A DNA stretch of 64,000 bases from Thysanoteuthis rhombus. Lineage: Eukaryota > Mollusca > Cephalopoda > Oegopsida > Thysanoteuthidae. The stretch covers positions 41,071,750 through 41,135,749 of the forward strand of contig OY735227.1 of the NCBI GenBank assembly GCA_963457665.1, read 5' to 3'. The first letter of the stretch is position 1, and each line of letters starts with the position of its first letter. Below the pieces are notes generated by a model, which was not told where the DNA came from, searched no databases, and saw nothing but the letters and a program-made list of their open reading frames with translations. The position numbers and the translations under genes were made by a program. Shown piece by piece: positions 9,460-21,523 of this stretch.

Positions 9460-10290
9460 CAGGGGCTGATTATGTGCGTGTGCCTGCGACTTTTGTAATT
9501 GATCCTGTACTTGTGGGCAAGTGCGTCATCATAGCGAAAGTGTTGGCTACCCTCATTGGCTTTGTTATTCTTTCTTTCTTCCCCTCTGCTCAATTCAAGA
9601 ATTGTGAAGGCTTTCTCTTAATAATACCCAGCTCAATTACAGAAGTCTGCGACAAAAAAAAAAAAAAAGAAAAAGAAAAAAGAAGTGGGGTCAGAGAAGA
9701 GCCCTGATCCTCATCGGAAACTTCGAAACAGGCCGATGTTTTACTGAACAGATTCAAGTTATTAATTATCAATTGCATATAAACAAACGAAAACTAATTC
9801 TCATTGACAGATCCCGAACCAACCTCTTAGCTGAGATTTGTTATGTATTTCCTATTACCTGTTTTCAGTGGTTGGAGATCAAGCCCAAGCTTGAAAAAAA
9901 AAAAAAAAAAAAAGAAAGTTACAACAACTGATGCTCGCCTCTTTTGGAAGTTTGGAGCAACACAATCGTTTCGTCTTAAACTCCCCATTATTGGATATAG
10001 TACTAAATCAAGGTAAGCTTCGTAATAAAGAATTTTGTCTAATTTTCTGTGATGCTTACAGATTTCCAACTTGTGCTGATGATTGGTGTTTGAACCCAGG
10101 CAGAATAAAGAAATCAAAAATGAAAGGAAAAGGAAATTTGATTTGGAAAGCTGGTTTTCGAAGAAGCGAATTTGAACCCCCTCAACTGTGAAATTAACAG
10201 AAAGATCTCCCAACCAGCTTGAACTTTCTCGGTCTTGAGCCAGACTAAGCTAATCTTCATTTATCTTTTTTTAAAAATGTGTGTGAGTTT
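9460..10290. other. Unassigned stretch with A-runs
   Basis: Holds A-rich runs at 9652-9680 and 9894-9916. No gene or repeat family recognised. The A-runs could be tails of old retroposed sequence, but no source is identifiable. Confidence 0.4.
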
Positions 10291-10299
10291 GTTTGTTTA

Positions 10300-10752
<453 letters not shown>

Positions 10753-10764
10753 ATTAATTGCAAG

Positions 10765-11056
10765 AGATGGGATGGTTCTAGGTTCAATCCCAGTGTGAGA
10801 CAATAGTAATACTACTAATGCTAAGAGGGGAGTGCGGTCAATATACCCCCGTCAGTTAAATAAAGGGTTCGGTTCGTTACTTCCCCACACCTACCAGATG
10901 ATACCTGATGAAGGCTGTAGAGTACAACAGCTGAAACGTTGTATGAAAAACAACCAAGATGAGAATAGTCCGAATAATAATAGAAATAATAATACCTCAT
11001 CTCAAAAATTCAAAGATATAGTATCAATACTTTGTTTATTGATAGCAGCTGTTGTA
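10765..11056 (+). mobile_element. SINE-E copy 2
   Basis: Begins inside the tRNA-like head just before the B box (GGTTCAATCCC, 10784-10794), so the A box is lost. The body, hammerhead-like hairpin (10905-10937) and a full 3' terminus (AATAATAATACCTCATCTC with a following ttcaaagat) are present. Imperfect words ATTAATTGCAAG (10753-10764) and ATTAATTGAAAG (11057-11068) could be a target duplication, but they are AT-rich and weak. Confidence 0.65.
10905..10951 (+). ncRNA. Hammerhead-like core motif in SINE-E copy 2
   Basis: CTGATGA (10905-10911), stem GGCTGT (10913-10918) with ACAGCT (10927-10932), GAAAC (10933-10937). Compared with copy 1, a C-G pair has become T-A on both sides of the stem, a compensatory change, and the first pair became a G-T wobble. 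The GTTGT...ACAAC second hairpin is intact. Confidence 0.45.
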
Positions 11057-11106
11057 ATTAATTGAAAGCTACAATTATTACCAAGCAACTCAGTGGTTTA
11101 ATTATT

Positions 11107-11492
11107 GAAATGGAAAGATTATTCATTATTCGTTTAGACAATCGAATAATAGTCGGTCTATTACGCTTATCATAGAGTTAGAAAAGGCTCAAAGACTTTA
11201 CAATAATTTATAAGCTGTAATAGCTGTAACTGATCGTGATTGTAATAGAGATTTTGTTCCGAGTATCATGAATGTAACACCAATAAGGCAATATAGTATA
11301 GAAATGGAAAGATTATTCATAATTCGTTTAGACGATTGAAATCAACATAGTCGGTCTATTACGCTTATTATAGAGTTAGAAAAAGCTCAAAGACTTTACA
11401 ATAATTTATAAGCTGTAATAGCTGTTACTGATCGTGATTGTAATAGAGATTTTGTTGTAAGTATATATATTACACCAATAAGGCGATATTGC
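11107..11492. repeat. 194-bp tandem duplication
   Basis: The segment starting GAAATGGAAAGATTATTCAT at 11107 repeats at 11301 with few differences over the whole unit, including agtcggtctattacgctta and ctgatcgtgattgtaataga. This is one tandem duplication, fairly recent by its similarity. No coding potential seen. Confidence 0.85.
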
Positions 11493-11499
11493 CTGATTA

Positions 11500-12290
11500 A
11501 CGTTTTTACTAAAAAAAGAAAGAAAGAAAGAAAATAACACATCTTTTTGATCTGATCAAAAGTTTATTTTATCAGTACGAAGATGAAAACAAATAGTATT
11601 TTACGATATGAATATTATATAATCATATTTTTTTTTCTCGAAAAATAAGTGAATTTCACCGATTAGCCAATTTTACCTATTTGGCGTAATGTATATACTG
11701 TATACTAAGACATACATTTGACTAATTGACGTTGAATACGAACAGTATGTACTTACTCCGACTTACGATTAAATTCGGTCGTAACCTGGAGACTGTATTG
11801 TCGGACTAGAAGGTGCCTTTCAAGGGAAATTAGTTGAAGAGGATGTAGATTATGTCTAAGTATCTGTGGAGGTTTGTGCTGTTGTTTATGGAGGAAGGTA
11901 CTTAGAAAGATAAATAGAAAGAAGATAACCGTAAGAGCCAGGAGCTTCAGTTAAGTATTGATCTCAGCGACTGTAGATGTTCAGGCACTTTATGGGGGTA
12001 CTGGATGGCATAACGATTACCCACACGGAAAACGGAATCGGCGAAGCGACCAAGAAATAGTGCCCCTTCGGAAAAGCATGAATTCACTTCTTACCCCGTT
12101 ATAAGTGAATAGCTGTTAAAACCCTTTAGACTTGTATGACAGTGCAACTCAGAGGAGATTACTTTGATAGCAAAAAAAGCTAACCAGATGTTTAGCCCCT
12201 TAGGAAGACCCGTGGTAAATACTGCCTCAGTGTTTTTCTTGGCTTCCAGGGAAGGAAACACTGGGCCCTATCATTGATTTTAAAGTAATC
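11500..12290. other. Unassigned stretch
   Basis: A short (AAAG)n run at 11516-11532. Nothing else recognised. Confidence 0.45.
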
Positions 12291-12560
12291 TAATGGTTCT
12301 AGGTTCAATCCCAGTGTGAGACAATAATAATTCGAAAATACTACTACTGCTAAGAGGAGATTGCAGTCTATATACCCCCGTCAGTTAAATAAAGGGTCCG
12401 GTTTGTTACTTCCCCCACACCTACCAGATGATACCTGATGGAGGCCGTAGAGTACAACGGCCGAAACGTTGTATGAAAAAAAAAACCAAGATGAGGATAG
12501 TCGGAATGATAATAGAAATAATAATAATACTTCATCTCAAAAATTCAGAGAGATGTTAAA
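12291..12560 (+). mobile_element. SINE-E copy 3
   Basis: Starts near the B box (GGTTCAATCCC, about 12302), lacks the A box, and keeps the body and a 3' end of TAATAATACTTCATCTCAA then ttcagagagat. The hammerhead-like core is mutated at one conserved base: CTGATGG (12435-12441) in place of CTGATGA. The stem GGCCGT/ACGGCC (12443-12448, 12457-12462) and GAAAC (12463-12467) are perfect. Confidence 0.65.
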
Positions 12561-12589
12561 GGTGTTTTGCAGCGTACAATTTACAGAAT

Positions 12590-12870
12590 TCTACCTCTTT
12601 GAAATTTTGGTACAGCCTTTCATAGCAACAGTCTTTCACGATGGCTGCGACATCTTTCAGTAGGACAACCATTGAAACCGTACGAGTTGTATGGGAATGG
12701 TTTCAAAAAGACTTCATTGAGTGGCTCTGGCCACCAGATCTCAATCCCATTGAATACTTAGATCAACAGAACAAAAACAGAACTAACCACGGTTAAAGGA
12801 ACCAGAGGTAACATCCTGGCACAATATTGAGGAAGCATTTGGAATGTCTTGAAGGGTTCAGGTCTTCAGT
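12590..12870 (+). pseudogene. Tc1/mariner transposase remnant (frameshifted)
   Basis: Translation in one frame gives IFQ-stop-DN with the Asp codon at 12664-12666, where Tc1-like enzymes have QQDN (the second Gln codon is now TAG). In another frame it gives FIEWLWPPDLNPIEYLD with the Glu codon at 12752-12754, matching WP..SPDLNPIE. The 88-nt spacing is short and out of frame, so a deletion plus frameshift occurred. Terminal inverted repeats were not found. Confidence 0.75.
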
Positions 12871-12879
12871 TATTAACAG

Positions 12880-13205
12880 GAACCATTTCAAATAAGAGTT
12901 TCAATATGATATAACGCAATAACCATATATCCATTTCTTAGTAACATAATTGTCACGTTGAAAGAAACAAATACAGCAGATATTGACTGTGAATAAACAA
13001 GACGGGAATTTGGAGTAGAAAGAATTATTTGGGTCATCGTATTACCAGAGGCTATTTAGCTAAATTGTAAGAGTAACGCCACGTTGAAAGGAGGTACCCT
13101 TTCAGTTGCAGGTTCAATTCCTGCAGCAGCTCCATTTTCTTTAACTGTTCATTTCATAGACGTTGTTTAGACCAAATGATACATCTACCGCGTAATAACG
13201 AACGC
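12880..13205 (+). mobile_element. SINE-A copy 1 (tRNA-like)
   Basis: Body words GTTTCAATATGATATAACGC (12898) and gttgaaagaaacaaatacag precede a tRNA-like region at about 13047-13133. This has A box TTTAGCTAAATTGTAAGAG, B box GCAGGTTCAATTCCTGC and a cagcagctcca end. The acceptor stem does not close, so it is not a functional tRNA. A 325-bp tandem copy follows. Confidence 0.65.
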
Positions 13206-13560
13206 CCATTTAGAACAGGAGTTTCAATATGATATAACATAATAATCACACATCCATTTCTTAATAACATAATTGTCGCGTTGAAAGAAACAAATACAGC
13301 AGATATAGACTGTGAATAAACAAGACATGAATTTGGTGTTAAAACAATTATTTGGATCCTTACTCTACCGGCAGCTATTTAGCTTAATGGTAAGTGCACC
13401 GCCGCGTTGAAGCTGCTACCCTATCGGTTGCAGGTACGATTCCTACAGCAGCTCCATTTTCTTTAACTGTTCATTTTATTGACGTTGTTTAGACCAAGTG
13501 ATACATCTACCGCACAATAACGCACGACCATTTAAAACAAGAGTTGTCAATATAATATAA
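13206..13560 (+). mobile_element. SINE-A copy 2
   Basis: Repeats copy 1 at a spacing of 325 bp (GTTTCAATATGATATAACAT at 13223). The tRNA-like region at 13372-13457 reads TTTAGCTTAATGGTAAGTGC and GCAGGTACGATTCCTAC. The next unit's start (GTTGTCAATATAATATAA) follows, so the array is tandem and truncated. Confidence 0.65.
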
Positions 13561-13564
13561 AGCT

Positions 13565-14090
13565 CTTCATAATCATACATATATGTATAGAAAGAGGGGA
13601 GAAAGAGGGAGAAGGGGTGAGAGAAAAAGGATCCATTACATTGAAAAAAAAAAGTGAAAAAGTAAATAGAAGCCACACTCGTTGAAAGTTTTCAGATATT
13701 TGATAATACCCAATCTTTTGTAAAATAAGACATTAGGTTCGTAGCCCAAACTGGTTTTGTGTTACTTCCGGTGGTCTGAACTAAGGAATGTATTAATTAA
13801 AAGATCTTAGAATGCCGTTATGTCTTCAGTTAGAATCTATAAATGTGAAGTCAGGAAAGCTTTACAGCTTCGGTAACTGAAGATGTTGCTAATTTTTTAG
13901 TTTTGTAGCATTGTAGATGTTATTACGGAAGTTTTGTCTTTAGTTCTTATCTACGGAATTTTAAAACTTTCTGTTTATTTCATTCATGTTATGTAAGTCA
14001 ATTATCCACTAATAACTATTAATGAAAGACGTTTGAAGGGATTTACATTATTTACACTGAATTAGACGCTAAAATACTTGAGCGAAATTT
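13565..14090. other. Unassigned stretch
   Basis: A short GA-rich run near 13590-13630. Nothing else recognised. Confidence 0.45.
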
Positions 14091-14101
14091 TCGTGTGCAA
14101 T

Positions 14102-14475
<374 letters not shown>

Positions 14476-14479
14476 TGTT

Positions 14480-15295
14480 ATCGTTACCTCTGGAGTCCAT
14501 TCATGTTTGTATATATTAAGAGGTTGATACTGTGCATACGAATAAAATTTGTTTTGGGAGTGTTTTGGCAGAAAGACAGATAAGAAAATGTAATGGCAGT
14601 AACCAGGTGTGTGCCGAAAATAGATTCAGCGTGAAAAAAAGGGGGGAGGGTTGGCACGCAAACACTTACGTTGGTTGTTTTTCTTGTTAAACATACGAAC
14701 GCCAATGCATTTAAAGGAACAAAACAGTTTCATGAGAAAAAACAGTTCATTGCTCGAAAGAAACAAAAAAAAAAAAAATAATACAAAGAAAAAACGGAAC
14801 AAGTTCAGATATTAACAATGTGAACAAAAAATAGAATGGAACAGACATTACCTAATAATCTCAAGTTGCCCGAATTTCTGGAGATGTAGCATTTAGTCCG
14901 GGGACCTCATGGGCCTGTCGCTAGTGATGGGTCTGCCGCCAATGATGGGCACAGCTAACGAAAATGATGAATTGATGAACCGCTAAAAGCTTAGCGGAGG
15001 TGAACTTTTATTACATCAATTTAGGTTCGATTCATTTTTTTTTTCGATCCAAAAGCCTTAAAAACGGGCTGAAAGAGCTGAAAGTTGGATAAATTGTAGT
15101 TTAGGCATAGACTCCCCCGCCAAAGGCATATCATGCCAATGATGACGATCGTGGTTTATATAAACAATAAAATGATTAGATGAAATTAAACATAAGTCAA
15201 CATTCGACAAGAAGTATATTTAAAGCTCTATGTCTAGGCTACATCATATCAAAAGTTCAGTTACCTCGGTCTGTTTTAAAGGTTTTAGAGCAAGA
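14480..15295. other. Unassigned stretch
   Basis: Nothing recognised except gttgcccgaatttctg with gatgtagcattta near 14867, which resembles the unit of the satellite at 16015-16560. Confidence 0.4.
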
Positions 15296-15299
15296 AAAA

Positions 15300-15530
15300 A
15301 AAAACGAATCAAAGCTAGACATCACGACTCACACCATAGATGCCCAGAGATCCTATGCGAACTTATGTCCGACAGAAAGTAAGATAGCGTGACGAGCTTG
15401 ATAAATTCTGACAGTACTGGCGCCGCGATGCCCATGATAGATAGGTCTGGCATATCTTGGGGAAAGTGTATGTACATCGACAGACGCTGAAAGGCTTGCT
15501 GCTGCTGTGGATGATGATGATGCTGAGAGC
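15300..15530 (+). mobile_element. RTE-like LINE tail, copy e (plus strand)
   Basis: Plus-strand sequence has decayed coding for the reverse transcriptase C-terminus (for example LDITTHTIDAQRSYA, equivalent to TTW.PRDHMRNRG in copy d), then gcgatgcccatgatagatag, gcatatcttggggaaagtgt and a short (GATGAT) tail at 15506-15522. It is the only copy on the plus strand. Confidence 0.55.
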
Positions 15531-15539
15531 AAAAATTTT

Positions 15540-16010
15540 AAACCGAAGCTTAATTCATATAATGAAATTTAGCGATTAGCGCTTATCCTTGCTTCCGCTA
15601 AATTCTTAGCAGTTCATTAATCTAGTTTCCGTTAGCTGAGTCCAACACTTGCTACCGTCCAGCCCTGGTATCCTTCAACATATTGATTTTCGGATAAATA
15701 CATGTCTTTATTTTATGGTTCGGATAATTGCACAGACTTATTTTGGCAAGAACTATGATTTTAGGGGGTATTTTTATGGGTTACTGATGTCTCAAAAATT
15801 GTAGAATCGAAAATACTGATTATTTGTTTCTTTTGACACAAAATTGTCATACAATTAAGGGCTAGGCTAGAGATTTAGGGGCCCCTTGTAATCCTCCCCT
15901 GCGACATTTAGAGCAGTATTTCCTAACATTGGACTGCAGACCCCTGATGGTTCGCAACGTTATTAATGAAGTTCCGTGGACAGACCTTTCAAAAGCTTTG
16001 AGTCCGTGAA
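15540..16010. other. Unassigned stretch
   Basis: Nothing recognised. Confidence 0.45.
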
Positions 16011-16014
16011 CTTA

Positions 16015-16560
16015 CATGATTGATTTCATACTAGTCTATCTTTCATCTTATTTTTGTTGCTTGTTTGCACCAAGTAATTGTAATAGATGTTATAGTCACG
16101 AGTCGTCCGAATTTCTGAGGTGAAGCATTTACGTTTCGATTAATTTCTGACTAGTTTATCTTTCATCACATTTTCGTTGCTTATTTGCGCGTAGTTATTG
16201 TTCTAAGTTGTCTGAATTTTTCAGATGAGGGATTTACGTTATCATCCATTTTTGACTAGTTTATCTTTCATCTCTTTTTTGTCGCTTGTTAGAATTTAGT
16301 CATAGTAGTAGACATAATAGTTTTAAGTTGTCTGGATTTCTCAGTTGAAACATATTCATTATTCATTACAAACTAGTTTATCTGTCATTTCTTTTTTGTT
16401 GCTTGTAGTAAACGTAAGAGTTTCAAGTTCTCCGATTTCTTAAGATGAAGCATTTACATTATGATTAATTTCCGACCTGTTTATATTTCATTTTATTTTT
16501 GTTGCTTGTTTGGAATTATTTATAGTTATAGTGGTAGAGGTAATATATGTGCTTTACATA
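16015..16560. repeat. Degenerate tandem satellite, ~103-120-bp unit
   Basis: The word GACTAGTTTATCTTTCATC followed by TTTTTGTTGCTTGTT recurs at about 16026, 16146, 16251, 16365 and 16468. Each unit also has aagt.gtc.gaatttctcag, gatgaagcatttac and gattaattt. Stray related units lie near 14867, 17270-17350 and 17640-17740, so the array may once have been larger. Confidence 0.7.
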
Positions 16561-16599
16561 AATGAATCACCGTAGTTCGATCGTGTACCAGAACTAATT

Positions 16600-17018
16600 A
16601 TCTGATAAATTATCTGGAAAAACATAGGTCTTTCTATCTGAAATTATCTAGAAAAACAGATCTTTTATCTAAAATCATCGACTTGAATAGATTTTTAATC
16701 TAAAATTATCAACAAAAATAGATCTTTTATCTAATGATATCTACAAAAATAGATCTTATATCTAAAATCATCAACTAAAATAGATCTTTTATCTAAAATT
16801 ATCAAAAAAGATAGATATGTTATATGGAATTATCTAAAAAATAGATATTTTATCTGAAATTATCTAAAAAATAGATCTATCTAAAATTATCTAGAAAAGA
16901 TTTTTTATCTAAAATTATCTAAAAAAATAGATCTTAACCTGGAATTATCTACAAAATAGATCTCCTATCTAAAATTATCTAAAAGAAATAGATGTCTCAT
17001 CTAAAATTATCTAAAAAA
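16600..17018. repeat. Minisatellite, 30-31-bp unit (ATAGATCTTTTATCT core)
   Basis: About 13 units of AATAGATCTTTTATCTAAAA plus attatctaa, with successive starts 30-31 bp apart (for example 16749, 16780, 16811, 16841, 16871). The same core repeats at 40380-40745 and appears once at 31143. Not CRISPR: no constant repeat with unique spacers. Confidence 0.85.
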
Positions 17019-17029
17019 AACCCAAGCAC

Positions 17030-17765
17030 TGTTGGTTCAAGATGACCCTAGTGATCCGAAAGAGCATTTCTTTGTAAAAAAAAAATATTTTAAGTTTTTA
17101 GTTGGTGGCTAGTGGTGTACTCCTGCTATTTTTCCTTTAAGGTTAGAGCCCCTGAGATGAGACCTGCAAGCTCCAATTATTCATACAAACCAGCAAAAAA
17201 GGAGAATCTGTAACGCACTTGGCTGGTTGGTCTGGCGAGCCATTTGTGGGGCTACAGTGATTCGATCAGTTTAAGTTGCCGTATTTCTAAGATATACATC
17301 ATGATTAACTTGACGCTAGTTCATCTTGAAACTTATTTTTGTTGCTTCTCATCACAACACTCGGGTCTTTTCTACATTCTACGACCAATAATCGAACGAC
17401 ATGATAATAAAAAAATAAAAAATAAAACAAAGACAAAGGAAAAAGAAACAACAAAATTCATAATTAATTGTCATAATAACAATACAGTAATTCGTATGAA
17501 TATAATCACATTCTCCTTTCATTCATTTTTTTTCAAAATTTATTTTTGCTCATAGCATTTCATTGTATGATCGCACTCAAGTCGCTTGCACAATTCTCGG
17601 AATCACTGTTCCAGCCGGATGTCCATATTTGATTGACTCTTTATGTTTTTATCATTTATAACAGATTTGTTCATCTTTCATCTAATGCTTGTCGCCTCTC
17701 ATTGCAATGCTCGTGGTGTTTTGCAATATAAGACTTAAAAAATTGATCGGGAAATGGTGAAGTAG
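17030..17765. other. Unassigned stretch with stray satellite units
   Basis: Contains related units of the 16-kb satellite at 17270-17350 and 17640-17740. The rest is unassigned. A 103-codon frame at 17244-17555 overlaps the satellite-related segment and has no family motif. Confidence 0.4.
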
Positions 17766-17769
17766 TCTT

Positions 17770-17850
17770 CAATAGGATTTGAACAAAGTCCGTCTGGCAT
17801 AGGTAATGCCTCATTGGATAGACCATACAGATTCATCTGCAGGTGAAATT
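17770..17850 (-). mobile_element. SINE-G copy 2 (tRNA-like)
   Basis: Minus strand reads cacctgcagatgaatctgt, ATGGTCTATCCAATGAGGCA (A box) and TTGTTCAAATCCTATT (B box), in the same order as 3295-3390. Confidence 0.4.
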
Positions 17851-17854
17851 CAAG

Positions 17855-18715
17855 TTAAGTATGATATTATAGCTTCATTCTTCCTTGTTTTATTTTGTCG
17901 AAGACATATGATTTATTTACGCTCTCAGTCTAAGAATTGTTTGAATATCTTAGAAGGAATATTTTCATTATTAATCATTTTTGCGGGTAGCCTACTTGTA
18001 AACAACGGGAAGAATGCAATCGGAGTTCTATCTCTGGTTGAAACAGTTCATACCAATAGCTTTGGGGAAAAAATATATCCAGCAATTTCCCCTCAAATTA
18101 TCGGTGAATAACAGGACAGACGGGGGTCTCTAGCCATGGTTGGCAACCCGTCTAGTTGTTGGACAACACGTTTTGGAGGTTATAAACGTGACACGCAGAG
18201 CACACTGGTCATCCACTCAATCCCAATCTCTCTCCAGTCGTCTTGCCGTTTGGCCAAGGGACAAGAGGATGGGAAGTCTCCCTTACCAAAATTACAGTCA
18301 AGCAATTGCTAGTTGTGACTTCAGACCTTGCAGTGCACTGTGTATGTGGGATATAGGAGGGATTCTGCAAATGAAATCTCAACACAGACTGCGATAAGGG
18401 TGGGTAGAAAGGGAGAGAGGAGGAAGCAAGGTAGGTGTACGCGAAAACATAGAGGGTGAAACATAAATATATTCACTAATTGCAAACGGCTGAACTCATG
18501 ATAGATTCAGTTTTTTTGCCAAATTAGAGAACGCAAACAAGCTTGTCTTATATAAAACAGTCGTACATTGCAAAACAACGCGAACTATAATGCTTTTATA
18601 TTTCAGATATCACAATGCTTTAGATTTTCTATCCTCTGCAAAGCAAATTGTACTTTACTAAAACATTTCTTTAAATTGATTACTTCAGTAGATTTTAATA
18701 GATTAATGTATTTCG
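17855..18715. other. Unassigned stretch
   Basis: Open frames of 101 and 85 codons exist here but show no domain, no signal and no second copy. 18110-18190 weakly resembles SINE-D. Confidence 0.4.
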
Positions 18716-18719
18716 CGGA

Positions 18720-18890
18720 GGACAAGTTGTGTCATGGTTGCCGGGACGGAAAATAGAACCAGCGAGCCGAATTCTAATTCAGACCGAGCCTCTTAGCATT
18801 CACTAATGTCCTTGAGAAAAACATGAATCCATCACTTTTCCCCCCGGCTATGGAAGAAACCATGGAAGACTGGGCTCTCTAACCTTGGTT
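18720..18890 (+). repeat. SINE-D-like fragment
   Basis: Shares cactaatgtccttgagaaa, catgaatccatca and the following C-run with the tandem copies at 35165-35420. The tRNA-like head is not clear here. Confidence 0.4.
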
Positions 18891-18894
18891 GATT

Positions 18895-20320
18895 CCGATT
18901 TCATTAGAATAGATTTTATATCATTCTGTTCTGCAGAAACTAGCAATTTCTTCTTTTTTAGAATTTGTAACTTTAAACAAAAACGTATTTTCTATAAATG
19001 GAGAAGAATTATTAACATGCCAACTTTTTTTAAAGACAATGTAAACTCTTCTCAACATCAAAGACTTGGTCGCAACGTTTCGGCCGATTCGTTTCTTTTC
19101 CTTACTGATATTACATTTTACACCTGAAGAATGTCTTAGTGATGAATCAGTCGAAAGGGCGCGACTATATCGAAGATAAGAACAGTTTAGTTTGTCTAAA
19201 TATCTAATTGTTTAAAGTAACTAAAGATTTAGATTACGTGTGAAGACAACTCCATTCGATGATTTTACAAGCATACATCTGTAGTGCGCTGGATATGACG
19301 AACAAAAAAAAAACAAAAACGTCTTAATGCTCAGACCTAAACTTCAGCTTGATCCGAACAACTCCACACACGCTCAAGTAGTTGAGATCTTGTTATTACA
19401 GATCTAGCCACAAAAGGCGTGGTCGACGAACAACTGACTTACAATGTAGACATCTGTTTCCTCGCTCGAGTTTATTGAAAAACTAGTTTATCTTTGCCGT
19501 CAAAAAATGGCGGCTGTATCAAAATACTTTTACTGTTGCATTGTACTTTCGAAGTATTGAAAAAATTACGAAGCATTTTCTTGTGTATTTATAAGCTAAA
19601 TGAAACCGGATCTTTTTTTTCACATCTAAAAAAAATGGGAAAAAAAAGCAAAACAATAAAAAAAATAGTAATAATAAGGGAGGCTACTCTACGATTAGCT
19701 TTTATCAGTTATCTCCCTGGACAAATTCTACAGACAGAAAGTATAATCCATCGCCTGGCTTATTATATAAGTAGATGATAAACACTTTTAAGCAGAGCAG
19801 CTATTCCATTCCCGAACTGGGTAATAAGCAAGCAAGTAATCTAAAACTCTTCACCATTTAATGGAATGAATTACTGTGTGAGTTCTGAAAGATAGTTTTT
19901 GATGAGACAGTGGGCGGAGGAACAATTTGGAGTGGTTTTAGCCTGGGTTGCGGTGGGGGTCTGGTTTTGATAGTCGCTTCTCAATACGCCTAAATCCTCC
20001 AATTTTCTGAAATCGAATATCATAAGCCGCAGACTAGAATGATTAATCATAAAGATAAGATTGAATAGACACATATCAATTGTGACACTCATTTCTGTAT
20101 TTATTCATTGAACTAATGCATTCCTTGTTTGTATCTTACTGCAGACGGCTTTGTTGCTGCCGGCACAACTTAAGGCGTGGATTTATTTATTTATTTTCCC
20201 TTGTTACTTCTTTCCTCTTTTTTTTTCTTTTCTTGTTTTCGTATTTTATCACTTTTTTTTAAAAAGAAGTATTGACTTATGGCGAATTATGTATACACGG
20301 TAATGTTTAAGCTGTGATTA
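18895..20320. other. Unassigned stretch
   Basis: Nothing coding recognised. One possible decayed CTGAAGA...GAAA module at 19124-19156 and a GCAACGTTTCGGCC word at 19072 resemble the SINE-E hairpin vocabulary. AT-rich otherwise. Confidence 0.4.
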
Positions 20321-20329
20321 AGGGGATCA

Positions 20330-21160
20330 GTACTTTTCTTTCTTTTTATCTTTGTCGTTTTAGCATCCCCTCTTATTCTATTTCTGTTTCCTTTTTGCTT
20401 TTAACCTCACTTTCTTTCTTTCTTTCTCTCTGTGGAAGCTTTACCTCCCCTCTTATTTTCTTTCGCTTTTTCTTTTTTTCTTTCTTACTTTGTTGTTGCA
20501 GCATCCTTTCTTATTCTTTTTTCTGTTCCCGTCTTGCTTTCAACCTCTCTTTCTTTCTTTCCTTCTTTCTTTCTTTCTTTATCTCATTCATTCTTTCTTT
20601 CCGTCTTTCTTTTGATGCTTTACACCCCTTATTGTCTTCTTTTTTTTCTCTTTTTGCCTTTCTTTCTTTGTTGTTTTATTATCCTCCTTTGTTTTCGTTC
20701 TATTTTCTTCTTGCTTCCAGTCTCACTTTCTTTCTTCCTTTCTTTTGATGCTTTATTGTCACCCTTATGTCTTCCTTTTCCTTCTTTATTCTTTTCTTCT
20801 TTCTTTTTTTCTTTCTTTGTCGATTCCCTTATCTCTTCCCTTCTAGCTTTTAGCATAACTTCCTTTTTTTTATTTCCTCTTTCCCCTTTTATTCCTCTCT
20901 CTCTCTCTTTTTTTCTTTCTGTCTTTCCTTTCTTTCTTCCTTTCTTTCTTTCTTTCTTTGCCGACTCCTTGGTTCTCTTTCCATCTAGCTTTCAGCATAG
21001 TTTCATTTTCTTACTTATTTTATCTTCCCTTTTTCCTTCTCTCTTTCTTTCTTTCTTTCTTTCTTTCTTTCATCTTCTCTCTTATTCTCTTTCCCTTTTC
21101 TCCTAGCCTCACCTTTTCCCTTTCTTTCTTACTTTGTATGATATCATTAAAAATAAACGC
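20330..21160. repeat. Polypyrimidine tract (CTTT-rich)
   Basis: About 830 bp nearly all C and T on the plus strand, built from TTTC/TTCT/CCTT units with periodic gatgcttta-like and cttc.ttctagctttcagcat interruptions. All long frames across it are Ser/Phe/Leu-rich translations of the repeat. Confidence 0.9.
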
Positions 21161-21164
21161 AGAA

Positions 21165-21520
21165 TCATTTTCCGATGTAATCAAACCTGAATAACGTGAC
21201 TCAAATTTTATCAGGAGAAAACTTATAAGAGAAAAAGGAAAAGAAAACACTTTTTTTAAAGTATTTTTCAAGGCCTTTTTAATTCTGAGAACTTTTTTTT
21301 AGTGTAATTAAGCCCATTCCTGGTAAGAATTAACCGGTTTCATTAAATCCGATAAATAAACACCGTATTAGTTATCATAAAAGACCCCAACTTATTTCAA
21401 CAGGGGATATCACGAGAAAGAAAACAATAACAACAACAATGAAACAAGAACAACAAAAAAAAAAAAATAAACAAAAAATGCATTTCCCTGAATTTCTCTC
21501 ATTCATCGCCCAGATTTCGC
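21165..21520. other. Unassigned AT-rich stretch
   Basis: Nothing recognised. Confidence 0.45.
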
Positions 21521-21523
21521 TCC

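Noticed and set aside
13047-13133. Functional tRNA gene
   Set aside because: Promoter boxes are present, but the acceptor and anticodon stems fail, and the unit is repeated with shared flanks as a SINE.
16600-17018. Possible CRISPR array (30-bp period)
   Set aside because: Ordinary minisatellite with continuous degenerate units.
19124-19156. Another CTGAAGA-hairpin-GAAA module
   Set aside because: The intervening stem pairs at only three of five positions, so it is too weak to list as a motif.
20432-21106. 224-codon open frame
   Set aside because: Polypyrimidine tract translated as Ser/Phe/Leu.
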